Positions 10,380 through 21,139 of a stretch of 64,000 nucleotides of DNA are shown piece after piece. Within the stretch, counting starts at the first letter, position 1. Every line of letters starts with the position of its first letter. The notes under the pieces are model-generated. The model had not been told where the DNA came from and made no database searches. It saw nothing but the letters and a program-made list of their open reading frames with translations. This DNA is from Syngnathus acus (taxonomy: Eukaryota; Chordata; Actinopteri; Syngnathiformes; Syngnathidae). Location of the stretch: NCBI RefSeq assembly GCF_901709675.1, contig NC_051103.1, positions 1,039,501 to 1,103,500 on the forward strand, read 5' to 3'. The position numbers and the translations under genes were made by a program.

Positions 10380-10510
10380 GGCGCATTAGAGGTTAGGGTT
10401 AAAGGTGAAGGGGTTACCGTTAGCGAGTTAGCAGGTTAGGGGTTAATTGTTAGGGTTTGGTTATTGTTAGGGTTTTAGAGTTAGCGTTAGGGCTTGAAGT
10501 TAGGGAATTA
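10380..10510 (+). repeat. Degenerate telomere-like TTAGGG tract
   Basis: GGTTAGGG, GTTAGGGTT and AGTTAGGG variants recur across about 130 bp. The tract is imperfect, which fits an old interstitial telomere-like or minisatellite tract, not a chromosome end. Confidence 0.65.
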
Positions 10511-10618
10511 GGAGCCTTAGGCCAACCAGATTCCATTTATTCCATTAATCACTGACATTCAGTCTTCAGATCCATGTCACATGGGCTACCAATCGGAATG
10601 TAACGGGGTCAACTGGTC

Positions 10619-10656
10619 TACTATTAGATAGATTAGATTAGATAATCCTTTATTAT
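10619..10656 (+). repeat. 38-bp direct repeat, left copy (flank of SINE-L2 unit)
   Basis: It begins TACTATTAGATAGATTAG and ends CTTTATTAT. An exact second copy lies at 15777-15814. The two bracket the SINE plus L2 segment as a target-site duplication would. Confidence 0.8.
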
Positions 10657-10666
10657 CCTGGAATAT

Positions 10667-10980
10667 ACCAGCTCAGTGGCCTAGTGGTAGAGTGTCCGCC
10701 CTGAGACTGGAAGGTTGTGGGTTCAAACCCCGGCCGGGTCATACCAAAGACTATAAAAATGGGACCCATTGCCTCCCTGCTTGGCACTCAGCATTAAGGG
10801 TTGGAATTGGGGGGTTAGATCACCAACTGATTCCCGAGCGCGGCACCGCTGCTGCTCACTGCTCCCCTCTCCCCCAGGGGATGGATTAAAATCACACGGG
10901 GATGGGTTAAATGCAGAGGACAAATTTCACCACACCCAGGTGTGTGTGTGACGATCATTGGGACTTTAATCTTTAATCTT
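10667..10980 (+). mobile_element. tRNA-derived teleost SINE (family 1)
   Basis: The tRNA-like head has an A-box-like GTGGCCTAGTGG and a B-box GGGTTCAAACCCC. The body is shared with the minus-strand copies at 25262-25588 and 52690-53003 and with the fragment at 63940. The 3' end is GACTTTAAT followed by CTTTAAT repeats. It runs straight into L2 coding sequence at 10981. Confidence 0.85.
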
Positions 10981-12174
10981 TTAAACTGCACGGAGTGTAA
11001 GCGACTGAATCAGAGGATATTCCAGCTTGAAACGCAACTTGGAATACAGATTGAAACACTACATCAGATATGTGAAAATGACAAATTCACGGACTCGGTA
11101 GCAGCTGTGGAGCAGCTCATTGACGCTTATCATGTAGCCAAAGTAGCACCAAATGCTAACGGACAGACACAGATTGTTATAGACGGGGCTATCAACGTGG
11201 AGGCTCCCGCTACAGATCTGACCGACACACTTCCCTGGATATGTCCTAACACTACTGAACTAGTGGTGGAAACTCCCAGGATGCTCTCTGATGTTGTCCG
11301 TAACCCTGGATTAGCTGCAGAAGCTCCGACGACAACCGCTTACTGGCATCGCAATGGAGCCAGGCCAAAAACATCAACACCAGCTGTCAGCCCGAGAGGC
11401 AAACCGGGCAAGAGATTAGATATGAAAGCATCAACACTCACTCCTACACCTGATCTCCCACTACATAACAGGTATGAACTATTGGCAAGGGATGAAATGT
11501 TGGATAATAACTGTAATGAAGCCGCAGATACTAATCACACTGCTAGCGCTAAGGCTAATCACAACCCCAGGAACAGTCCCCAAGCCATGGACAGGCCGAG
11601 GGCCAGAAGAAACTTTGCTAACTCCAGAACTGAACCACACACTCTCTTGATTGGAGACTCAGTAACTAAATTTGTTAAAATGCCAAAGACTGAAAACATT
11701 AGCATGGATAACACGACTGTATCTGAAATTGCAGAACTGATTCCAGTTATCTTAAATACATGCCCAAGAAATATGAGAATCATTATCCACACCGGGTCTT
11801 TTGACATTCTACAAAAGAAAACTGGGTCTGAGATTCTGAAAAAAGACTTGACCCTGTTGCTAAACATACTGGATGACCATCAGTCACAGTGTGTGTACAT
11901 CTCTGGCCCCATTCCAACCTTAAACAAAGGAACGGAATCTTTCAGTAGACTTCTTGGCCTAAATACATGGCTGACATCGGAGTGCTTCAAACATGGAATA
12001 CAGTTTATTGATAATTTCAATATCTTTTGGAATTGTAAAGACCGATTCCAGCCGGATGGGATACATCCAAACATCTACGGATCCAGGCTACTCAGTGCCA
12101 ACATTTGTTACGCCGTTGGGACACCATATCAAAGACATGGTGTCCTATCAAAGATAAGAGAAGACAGCTGGTGA
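10942..12174 (+). CDS. L2 ORF1 with esterase-like domain, 5' end replaced by SINE
   Basis: The open frame encodes an L2/CR1-type ORF1 protein. Near the N-terminus is a CTEC motif and a coiled-coil-like stretch. A low-complexity middle follows. The C-terminal half is an SGNH/GDSL-type esterase domain, with the nucleophile block IGDSVT at about residue 238 and the DGIHPN block at about 372. Such domains are known in ORF1 of CR1/L2 elements. The frame opens inside the SINE with a GTG codon and has no ATG for about 110 residues, so the native start is missing. The true L2 part begins at about 10981. ORF2 follows after a C-rich spacer. Confidence 0.8.
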   Translation: MCVTIIGTLIFNLLNCTECKRLNQRIFQLETQLGIQIETLHQICENDKFTDSVAAVEQLIDAYHVAKVAPNANGQTQIVIDGAINVEAPATDLTDTLPWICPNTTELVVETPRMLSDVVRNPGLAAEAPTTTAYWHRNGARPKTSTPAVSPRGKPGKRLDMKASTLTPTPDLPLHNRYELLARDEMLDNNCNEAADTNHTASAKANHNPRNSPQAMDRPRARRNFANSRTEPHTLLIGDSVTKFVKMPKTENISMDNTTVSEIAELIPVILNTCPRNMRIIIHTGSFDILQKKTGSEILKKDLTLLLNILDDHQSQCVYISGPIPTLNKGTESFSRLLGLNTWLTSECFKHGIQFIDNFNIFWNCKDRFQPDGIHPNIYGSRLLSANICYAVGTPYQRHGVLSKIREDSW

Positions 12175-12550
12175 CGCACAAAGGATAGCCCACCGAAGAC
12201 GTCAGCACGCAATCACCCCCCCTCCCTCCTCCCAGGATCCATCTCCCCCCCTCCCCCCTCACAGGATTCCTTTCCCCCCCTCCCACGTGGACCATCAAGG
12301 ACAGCACACACTCCCCCTCCTGCACACCCCCCTCCATCACATCCCACCTCACCAGACCCACTGTTCCAGATCACCCAAGGCAATCGAAGGATGTCTCTGT
12401 GCCTATCGAGGACCCAACGATCCCCCTGCCCACCTCCCCCTCAATCACAAATCCCCCCCACACCACAATCACAAATTAAGGAACTGGTTAAAGCTGCCAG
12501 TCAAACTGATGGACTACTAAACAGCAGCAACAACAGACGCTCAGGTATAA
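12175..12550 (+). other. C-rich spacer between L2 ORF1 and ORF2
   Basis: The segment is strongly C/A-rich on the plus strand (runs of CCCCCC and CCACC). A stop at about 12549 closes the ORF2 frame upstream. Confidence 0.55.
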
Positions 12551-12738
12551 GACAAAGATGAGACAGACCCCATGCCACCTCTTTAAACATACCGGTAATA
12601 TTAAACAGCCGGTGGTATGGTCAAACACATCGTAGTAACTATAGACCATCTGGTACTCGTCTCAGTAACCTTACATGTCTTAATGTCCAGCCAAAACCAG
12701 TCCCTGTTATTGAAACACAACAACTGAAATTAGCTCTT

Positions 12739-15519
12739 TTGAATGTTAGATCTTTGGTTAACAAATCTTTTTTGGTAAATGATCTGATCATTGAAAGGAA
12801 TCTGCACTGTATATGTTTGGTTGAGACCTGGCTAAACAATAACAATGGTGTAGCAACACTGATGGAAGCTTGTCCTCCAAACTACAAGTTCCATCAGTCT
12901 GTCAGACATGAAAAAAGGGGCGGGGGAATAGCAGTTATTTTCTCTACACAGTTTGTGGGTAATAACATCGACCTTGGTGAATTCTCATCATTTGAATATC
13001 TTGCTCTTGAACTTAAAACAAAATTACCAGTACTCATTATCACATTATATCGGCCACCAAAATACTCATCATTATTTCTACAGGAATTCTCAGAGCTGAT
13101 TTCACTTGGAATCACTAACTATGACAGATTAATTCTGAATGGAGACCTAAATATTCATATTAATAAAAAGAACGACTCCAAAGCTATAGAACTAGTAAAC
13201 CTACTAAACAGTTTTAATCTTACCCAACACATTAATGAAGCCACTCACCAGCATGGTAACACTTTGGACGTAGTAATAACAACAGGAATAGACATTGATA
13301 ATATCTCTGTATGTGAATTGCCTATCTCTGACCATCACTGTGTATCTTATAATGTAAAGCTAACCTTAACACAGACTAAAAGGGAAATTTTAGTTCAAAA
13401 GCGATTCCTAGATGAGCAGGCTGAAGCAGAGTTTTCTGATATTATGAGGTCATTTGAGCCATACAACTATGACTCCTCTCTAAATGACATAGTTGAACAT
13501 TTCAATGGTATCTTGTTGTCTGCTCTGAATACCGTTGCACCGCTAAAGGTCAAAAGGAAAAGTACTGACAGAATCTCCCCATGGTTAAACAATAGCAATG
13601 TTAGGCAAACCAAGAGAGTCTGTCGGGCAGCTGAAAGAAAATGGAGGAAAACTAGACTCACAGTTCATCGTGATATATACAGAGACGCCATGACTGCTTA
13701 TAATAAAATAATATGTCTGGCAAGAAAGGATTACTTTTCTAAGATTATTTCAGAGAACACTGGAAACTCTAGAATATTATTCTCCACTATTGATCAACTA
13801 CTCAACATTGCCCCCACACCCCCACAGTTCTCTGCATCAAAATGTGAAGAACTCGCATTATTCTTCACTAGTAAAATAACTTCAATTAGAGCCAGTATTG
13901 TTGCCGATATAAACATAGATGATCTCAGTAAATCCTATAAAAATTGTGTAACCATGGGAACATTCACCTGTATTACATTGAATGAGCTTTGCAAGACTGT
14001 CACTGAGTGTAACTCCTCCACTTCAAGTATTGACCCTGTACCGACAGCATTCTTTAAGCGGGTATTCAACAGTGTTTCAAGTCATGTCCTAAACATTATA
14101 AACACATCCCTTCAAACAGGCATCTTCCCAGATGCCTTTAAAACAGCTGTGGTAAAACCTTTACTAAAGAAGCCCAACCTAGATGGAAATGTACTGACCA
14201 GCTATAGGCCGATATCCAACCTTCCTTTCATTAGTAAGATACTTGAAAAGATAGTTTCAGTGCAAATAAACCCGTTTCTGAAAGAAAACAATATCCTGGA
14301 GGAATTTCAGTCAGGCTTTAGAACATACCACAGCTCTGAAACTGCTCTTACTAAAATAATCAGCGACCTCAGATTAAACTCTGATGAAAACAAGGTGTCG
14401 ATTCTTATCCTCTTAGACCTAAGTGCAGCGTTTGATACCATTGAGCATGATATCCTAATCAATCGTCTTGAAAGGTTAGTCGGTCTTTCGGACTGTGTGT
14501 TAAACTGGTTCAGAACATATATCAAAGGGAGAAAGTTCTATGTCAGTTTAGGAGAGCATGCGTCCAACACACATGACAGCCGCTATGGGGTTGCACAAGG
14601 CAGCTGCCTTGGTCCACTATTATTCTCACTTTACATGCTGCCGCTTGGCGACATCATCAGAAAGCACAATGTATATTTCCATAGTTATGCGGATGACACA
14701 CAATTGTACATATCTGCAGAACCCAATGATGCTACACCTATAAACTCCATCACCAACTGTCTTCTGGCTATAAATAAATGGATGAGCAACAATTTCTTAA
14801 AGTTAAACGAGGATAAAACTGAAATCTTGCTAATCGGCCCTAAAACTAAAAGAGAAATGCTGTTTAATAATTTGGGGAAATTAACTCCCTGGATTAAATC
14901 CGAGGTTACAAGTCTTGGTGTTATCTTAGATTCAGATCTAAGCTTCAGGTCCCACATTAACAAGGTGACCAAAACATCATTTTTCCACCTTAGAAATATA
15001 GCCAAAGTAAGAGCGTTCATAAATCAAAATGATGCTGAGAAACTGATTCATGCCTTTATTTCAAGCCGGCTTGACTACTGTAATGCACTCTTTACTGGTC
15101 TCCCGAAAAAAACCACTGATAGACTTCAGCTCATCCAAAACGCTGCAGCTCGCCTATTAACCAGGACCAAGAAGAGAGAGCACATTAGACCAGTTCTAGC
15201 TGCTCTGCACTGGCTTCCTGTAACATTTAGAATTGATTTTAAAATCCTTCTCCTTCTATACAAAGCCCTCAACGGGCAGGGACCAAGCTACATTGCAAAC
15301 TCTCTTGTTAGCTATATACCTCCAAGAACCCTGCGATCATCTGCTGCTGGTTTATTGGAGGCTCCCAGCAACAGCAGAAAGAAGATCGGTGATGCAGCCT
15401 TTGTTAATTACGCCCCCAAACTATGGAACACACTGCCAATAGGTATCAGGGAGGCCAGGTCGCTAGATATTTTCAAAACAAAACTTAAAACTCATTTCTT
15501 TACCCGAGCATTTAACTAA
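12739..15519 (+). CDS. L2 (Maui-type) ORF2: endonuclease / reverse transcriptase
   Basis: The 926-residue frame contains an EEP endonuclease (LLNVRSLVNKS at the start, GDLN at about 134, SDHH at about 197). A reverse transcriptase follows with LDLSAAFD at about 561, GSCLGPLLFSLY, and the catalytic YADD at about 650. The C-terminal block AALHWLPV and the ending WNTLP...FKTKLKTHFF are hallmarks of the L2 clade. No frameshift or stop interrupts it. The codon at 12739 is TTG and no in-frame ATG is seen back to the stop near 12550, so either initiation is unusual or the start codon is mutated. It pairs with ORF1 upstream as one element. Confidence 0.88.
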   Translation: MNVRSLVNKSFLVNDLIIERNLHCICLVETWLNNNNGVATLMEACPPNYKFHQSVRHEKRGGGIAVIFSTQFVGNNIDLGEFSSFEYLALELKTKLPVLIITLYRPPKYSSLFLQEFSELISLGITNYDRLILNGDLNIHINKKNDSKAIELVNLLNSFNLTQHINEATHQHGNTLDVVITTGIDIDNISVCELPISDHHCVSYNVKLTLTQTKREILVQKRFLDEQAEAEFSDIMRSFEPYNYDSSLNDIVEHFNGILLSALNTVAPLKVKRKSTDRISPWLNNSNVRQTKRVCRAAERKWRKTRLTVHRDIYRDAMTAYNKIICLARKDYFSKIISENTGNSRILFSTIDQLLNIAPTPPQFSASKCEELALFFTSKITSIRASIVADINIDDLSKSYKNCVTMGTFTCITLNELCKTVTECNSSTSSIDPVPTAFFKRVFNSVSSHVLNIINTSLQTGIFPDAFKTAVVKPLLKKPNLDGNVLTSYRPISNLPFISKILEKIVSVQINPFLKENNILEEFQSGFRTYHSSETALTKIISDLRLNSDENKVSILILLDLSAAFDTIEHDILINRLERLVGLSDCVLNWFRTYIKGRKFYVSLGEHASNTHDSRYGVAQGSCLGPLLFSLYMLPLGDIIRKHNVYFHSYADDTQLYISAEPNDATPINSITNCLLAINKWMSNNFLKLNEDKTEILLIGPKTKREMLFNNLGKLTPWIKSEVTSLGVILDSDLSFRSHINKVTKTSFFHLRNIAKVRAFINQNDAEKLIHAFISSRLDYCNALFTGLPKKTTDRLQLIQNAAARLLTRTKKREHIRPVLAALHWLPVTFRIDFKILLLLYKALNGQGPSYIANSLVSYIPPRTLRSSAAGLLEAPSNSRKKIGDAAFVNYAPKLWNTLPIGIREARSLDIFKTKLKTHFFTRAFN

Positions 15520-15776
15520 TTACGTTTTGTAAATTTCATTTTAAGCCTAATTTTATCTTTATCTTTATTTTATTTTTTTACCTTTTCTTAAAGATATATT
15601 CTTTATTTTATTAAAGCGTGCTCCTATTTTAAACTCACTTTATTAATTGTGTATGCATACATTAATGTTTTGTTTTTATGTATTCATGTTTTTCTTTCAT
15701 TGTTGTAAAGCGCTTTGAGCTGCATTTCTTGTATGAAAGGTGCTATACAAATAAAATTTATTATTATTATTATTGT
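15520..15776 (+). mobile_element. L2 3' UTR and TTA tail
   Basis: The segment contains AAAGCGCTTTGAGCTGC and GGTGCTATACAAATAAA, followed by five or so TTA repeats. This is the usual L2 3' end. The tail abuts the right 38-bp direct repeat. Confidence 0.8.
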
Positions 15777-15814
15777 TACTATTAGATAGATTAGATTAGA
15801 TAATCCTTTATTAT
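15777..15814 (+). repeat. 38-bp direct repeat, right copy
   Basis: Exact match to 10619-10656. It is itself part of the AT-rich tail of an older minus-strand LINE 3' end that continues to 16195, so the SINE-L2 unit landed in that tail. Confidence 0.8.
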
Positions 15815-16195
15815 TCCCTCAATGGGGAAACTCCTGTGTTAGCAGCAGTACACTTAACATATACACACACACACACACACATGCACACACACACACACAC
15901 ACACGCATGCGGGGGAGGGGGTAAAAGATTAAAAAAGTAAAAGATATATATAATTAAAAAATATGGACAATACATACAATACATAATATACAGTGGAGAT
16001 AAAAAAATATGAGATAGAAAAATAGTGCAAAGGAAGAAAAACTGCAAAAAAGCAGGTAAGAAGTGTGTGAGGTAGACAGATATTGCACATATGATTGCAC
16101 ATATGGTTATTGCACGTTATTATTGCATGTTATTATAGTCCGTTAGCTACAGTGATCGGCCTGGTTGTACAGTCTGATGGCAGCAGGGAGGAAGA
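15782..16195 (-). mobile_element. Old Rex1-like LINE 3' UTR remnant
   Basis: On the minus strand it opens with a block like the end of a LINE RT (CTTCCTCCCTGCTGCCATC) and runs through a 3' UTR to a GGGAATAATAAAGGATTATC end with TCTAA-type tail repeats. A CA microsatellite (about 15861-15906) lies inside. Confidence 0.5.
15861..15906 (+). repeat. CA dinucleotide microsatellite
   Basis: An ACACAC run interrupted by ATGC. Confidence 0.9.
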
Positions 16196-17790
16196 AAATG
16201 ACGTAACTTCCCGTTCGCGAACGAGTCGTGTATTGCATTTGCCGTTCACCAACGAACGAATCTGTGAGTGAACGGATCACTCACTGAGTGAATCACTCAC
16301 TGAGTGATTCGCATTTCCAGTTCATCGTGAGAACGGATCAGTGAGGGAACGAATCCTGACTTTCCCGTTCGCAAACGAGTCATTGGGTTAACTGCCTTTC
16401 CGTGCATCAACGGATCAGTCAGTGAACGTGTTGCGTCTCCTAGCGTGAACTATGTAAGCCAGAATGTAGATTTACGATTTACTTATAGTAGGTTTTAAAT
16501 GACGTGTATGCAAACAAAAGGCCTAAATGCTATTATCTAATATATCGACTGTAGTTTCACATTAGATTGGTTTGAGATGTACTTTTATTATCATTATTAT
16601 TATTATTATAAACATTTATGTTATAACTTGTCTGGTGTTTTATTCCTTGTTTTTATATTCGCCATTCAAAACATAAAAATCAGACATTTGGTTAACTGCT
16701 TTATATGACAATATGTATGTGTTTTACGTTGCTATATGAGTTGGTGTCCCCCAAAATAACAAACGTCGGCATAACGGGTTTTTTTTCAACCTTTTCTTCA
16801 AACACAAACACATTCGGTATAATAACACCATCAACTACAAGCCAACAAATACAAAATTGAAACATCAATGTCGGCATAACGTGTGTCGGCTGGCAATAGC
16901 ATAGCAGCAATGCTGTCTGTCACTCACTCACTCGTGAAGACCAATCAGCAGCGCCAGCGAGCGTTAGATGGAGGAGGGACTTTACGCGTCAGTGACGTAA
17001 CTTCCCGTTCACGAACGAGTCGTGAATTGCATTTGCATTTGCCGTTCACCAACGAACGAATCTGTGAGTGAACAAATCACTCACTGAGTGAACAAATCAC
17101 TCACTGAGTGAACAAATCACTAACAAATCACTCACTGAGTGAACAAATCACCAAATTCACTGAGTGAATCGCTCGCTGAGTGAATCGCTCGCTGAGTGAT
17201 TCGCATTTCCAGTTCACCACGAGAACGGATCAGTGAGGGAACGAATCCTGGCTTTCCCGTTCGCGAACGAGTCAATGGGTGAACTGCCTTCCCGTGCATC
17301 AACGGATCAGTCAGTGAACGTGTTGCGTCTCATGGCGTGAACATTTCAGTGGGTGAAATGTAGAAGTGTAGATTTACGTTTTGCCATGGAAAGACTGAAA
17401 CACCACGTCTTTTGTGCTCGTTTTCCCCAAGCTAATGGCTAGTGTGCAAGCGCATGAAGAGACTGCCGGCCGGCCAGCAGACCCCATCTTCAACTTTATT
17501 CCATGAAGGGATGCGCCGGTCTGCAACAGCTGGGAGACTATCTTTTTAAATAACATGTTTATGCATATATACGCCAAAATATTGTTCTCCAATCTATCTA
17601 CTGCAATTTCACATTAAATTGCTGGTTTGAATTTGTATTTTAAAACTTGTCTGGCGTTCGAGTGTTTTATTCCTTGGTTTTATTTTTGCGCATGAAAACG
17701 TAAAATGTAAGTCCCAACATTGTAAAAATGAAAACAAAACATACAGGGCGTGTTTTCACGCTGTGTTGGTGTCCCCCAAAATAATAAATG
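16196..17790 (+). repeat. Macrosatellite, about 790-bp units, block 1
   Basis: Each unit begins near ATGACGTAACTTCCCGTTC and runs through a GAACGAATC / CACTCACTGAGTGA region. It continues through a TTATTATTATTA run and a GTCGGCATAACG region to GGAGGAGGGACTTTACG. Unit starts are at about 16196 and 16994. The second unit is cut by Rex3 at about 17820. Further units follow at 24170-25255. Confidence 0.75.
17055..17215 (+). repeat. 20-bp minisatellite with palindromic core
   Basis: Units of about 20 bp built on the self-complementary motif TCACTCACTGAGTGA, alternating with GAACAAA or ATCGCTCG. It lies inside a macrosatellite unit. The same core occurs at about 16275-16310 and 24460-24500 in lower copy number. 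Confidence 0.75.
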
Positions 17791-17819
17791 AAGGTTTGTG
17801 CGTCTTCCACATCAAATAC

Positions 17820-20800
17820 ATCCATCCATCCATCCATCCATCCATCCATCCATCTTCTTCCGCTTATCCGGGGTCGGGTCGCGGGGGCAGCAGCTTCAGG
17901 AGGGACTCCCAGACTTCCCTCTCCCCAGCCACTTCATCTAGCTCATCCCGGGGGATCCCAAGGCGTTCCCAGGCCAGCCGAGAGACATAGTCTCTCCAGC
18001 GCGTCCTGGGTCGTCCCCGGGGTCTCCTACCGGTGGGACGTGCCCGGAACACCTCCCCAGGGAGGCGTCCAGGAGGCATCCTGATGAGATGCCCGAGCCA
18101 CCTCATCTGGCTCCTCTCTACGTGGAGGAGTAGCGACTCTACTCCGAGTCTCTCCCGGATGAACTTCTCACCCTATCTCTAAGGGAGAGCCCGGACATCC
18201 TGCGGAGAAAACTCATTTCGGCCGCTTGTATCCGGGATCTCGTTCTTTCGGTCACGACCCATAGCTCGTGACCATAGGTGAGGGTAGGAGCGTAAATCGA
18301 CCGGTAAATTGAGAGCTTTGCCTTTTGGCTCAGCTCTCTCTTTACCACGACGGACCGGTACAGAGTCCGCATTACTGCCGACGCTGCACCGATCCGCCTG
18401 TCGATCTCGCGCTCCATCCTCCCCTCACTCGTGAACAAGACCCCAAGATACTTAAACTCCTCCAATTGGGGCAGGATCTCATCCCCGATCCGGAGAGGGC
18501 ATTCCACCCTTTTCCGATCGAGGACCATGGACTCGGATTTGGAGGTGCTGACCCTCATCCCGACCGCTTCACACTCGGCTGCGAACCGCTCCAGTGAGAG
18601 CTGGAGATCACGGCCTGAAGAAGCCAACAGCACAACGTCGTCTGCAAAAAGCAGAGACGCGATGCTGAGGTCCCCAAACCGGACACCCTCAACGCCTCGG
18701 CTGCACCTAGAAATTCTGTCCATAAAAATTATGAACAGAATCGGTGACAAAGGGCAGCCTTGGCGGAGTCCAACCCTCACTGGGAACGAATCCGACTTAC
18801 TGCCGGAAATGCGGACCAAACTCTGGCATCGGTGATACAGGGACCGAACCGCCCTTATCAGTTGGCTCGGTACCCCGTACTCCCGAAGCACCCCCCACAG
18901 AACCTCCCGAGGGACACGGTCGAACGCCTTCTCCAAGTCCACAAAACACATGTGGACTGGTTGGGCGAACTCCCATGCACCCTCGAGGATCCTGTTGAGG
19001 GTGAAGAGCTGGTCCACTGTTCCACGGCCAGGACGAAAGCCACACTGTTCCTCCTGAATCCGAAGTTCGACCTTCCGACGGACCCTCCTCTCCAGCACCC
19101 CTGAATAGACCTTACCAGGGAGGCTGAGGAGTGTAATTCCCCTGTAATTGGAACACACCCTCCGGTCCCCCTTCTTAAAGAGGGGAACCACCACCCCAGT
19201 CTGCCAATCCAGAGGCACTGTCCCCGATGTCCACGCGATGCTGTAGAGACGTGTCAGCCATGACAGCCCCACAACATCCAGAGCCCTTAAGAAATCCGGG
19301 CGGATCTCATCCACCCCCGGGGCCTTGCCACCGAGGAGTTTTTTAACTACCTCAGTGACTTCAACCCCAGAGATTGGAGAGTCCGCCTCAGAGTCCCCAG
19401 GCCCTGCTTCCACAATGGAAGGCGTGTCGGTGGAATTGAGGAGGTCTTCGAAGTATTCTCCCCACCGACACACGACGTCCCGAGTCGAGGTCAGCAGCAC
19501 GCCATCTCCACTGTAAACAGTGTTGAGGTTGCACTGCTTCCCCCTCCTGAGACGCCGGATGGTGGACCAGAATTTCCTCGAAGCCGTCCGGAAGTCATTC
19601 TCCATGGCCTCGCCAAACTCCTCCCACGCCCGGGTTTTTGCCTCAGCAACCGCCGAAGCCGCGTTCCGCTTGGCCATCCGGTACCTGTCAGCTGCCTCCG
19701 GAGTCCCGCAGGCCAAAACGGCCCGATAGGACTCCTTCTTCAGCTTGACGGCATCCCTTACCGCCGGTGTCCACCAGCGGGTTCGGGGATTGCCGCCACG
19801 ACAGGCCCCAATGACCTTACGGCCACAGCTCCGGTCGGCCGCCTCAACAATGGAGGCGCGGAACAAGGTCCACTCGGACTCAATGTCCCCCGCCTCCCCC
19901 GGGACGTGGGAAAAGCTCTGCCGGAGGTGGGAGTTGAAGCTCTTCCTGACAGGGGATTCCGCCAGACGTTCCCAGCAGACCCTCACAGAACGTTTGGGTC
20001 TGCCAGGTCGGACCGGCATCTTCCCCCACCATCGGAGCCAACCCACCACCAGGTGGTGATCAGTTGACAGCTCCGCCCCTCTCTTCGCCCGAGTGTCCAA
20101 AACATGCGGCCGCAAATCCGATGACACGGCTACAAAGTCGATCATCGAACTGCGGCCTAGGGTGTCCTGGTGCCAAGTGCACACATGGACACCCTTATGT
20201 TTGAACATGGTGTTCATTATAGAAAATCCGTGTCGAGCACAGAAGTCCAATAATAGAACACCGCTCGGGTTCAGATCGGGGGCGCCGTTCCTCCCAATCA
20301 CGCCCTTCCAGGTCTCACTGTCATTGCCCACGTGAGCATTGAAGTCACCCAGTAGAACGATGGAGTCCCCAGAAGGAGCGCCCTCCAGCACTTCCTCCAG
20401 GGACTCCAAAAAGGGTGGGTACTCTGAAGGCGGAGGGAGGCTACCCTCTCGTTCACCGGGGTGAACCCCAATGTGCAGGCGCCCAGCCGGGGGGCAATAA
20501 GTATACCCACACCTGCTCGACGCCTCTCACCGTGGGCAACTCCAGAGTGGAAGAGAGTCCAGCCCCTCTCGAGAGGGCTTGTACCAGAACCCAAACTGTG
20601 CGTGGAGGCAAGTCCGACTATATCTAGTCGGAACTTTTCTGCCTCGCACACCAGCTCGGGCTCCTTTCCAGCCAGAGAGGTGACATTCCATGTCCCAAGA
20701 GCCAGCTTCTGCAGCCGGGGATCAGACCGCCAAGGTCCCTGCCTTTGGCCGCCGCCCAGCTTGCAATGCACCCGACCCCTTTGGCCCCTCCCACAGATGG

Positions 20801-21106
20801 TGAGCCCATGGGAAGGGGGACCCACGTTTCCTTTTCGGGCTGAGCCAGACGCTCGCCTTCGAGCCCCGCCTCCAGGCCTGGCTCCAGAGGGGGGCCCCGG
20901 TGACCCGCGTCCGGGCGAGGGAAAACGTGATCCATTAATTTTTTTCATCATAAGGGGCTGATGAGCCATGCTTTGTCTGGCCCCTCACCTAGGACCCGTT
21001 TGCCATGGGTGACCCTACCAGGGGCATGAAGCCCCAGACAACATGGCTCCTAGGATCATAGGGGCACGCAAACCCCTCCACCACGATAAGGTGACGACTC
21101 ACGGAG
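17820..21106 (-). mobile_element. Rex3 (RTE clade) LINE, near full length, dead
   Basis: On the minus strand it runs from a 5' UTR (about 21106-20970) through an EEP endonuclease and RT to a 3' end with a GATG tail (17821-17853). The stretches at 18743-18765 and 19186-19205 match the conserved Rex3 segments known from teleosts. It splits the macrosatellite. Confidence 0.9.
17864..20969 (-). pseudogene. Rex3 endonuclease / reverse transcriptase, broken
   Basis: Three frames cover it. Residues coded by 20969-20450 carry the N-terminal part and the start of the endonuclease (LALGTWNVTSLAGKEPELV). The frame at 20409-18139 carries the rest of the endonuclease ([19 protein letters not shown]) and the RT ([38 protein letters not shown]). 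The frame at 18106-17864 carries the C-terminal RWLGHLIRMPPGRLP end. The first junction (about 20430-20450) looks like an internal deletion of about 65 bp within the endonuclease. The second (about 18155) looks like a 4-nt deletion. The catalytic FADD is present, but the protein cannot be made whole. The deletion sizes are estimated from knowledge of the family. Confidence 0.85.
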
Positions 21107-21139
21107 GGGCGATCAAATACAGGACAGCAAAATAAGTCA

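Noticed and set aside
15811-16047. Minus-strand frame of 78 codons
   Set aside because: It runs through a CA microsatellite and an old LINE 3' UTR.
17055-17215. CRISPR-like regular repeats
   Set aside because: Spacing and units are minisatellite-like without unique spacers, and the genome is eukaryotic.
18325-20335. Plus-strand frames over Rex3
   Set aside because: Antisense shadows of the Rex3 coding region.
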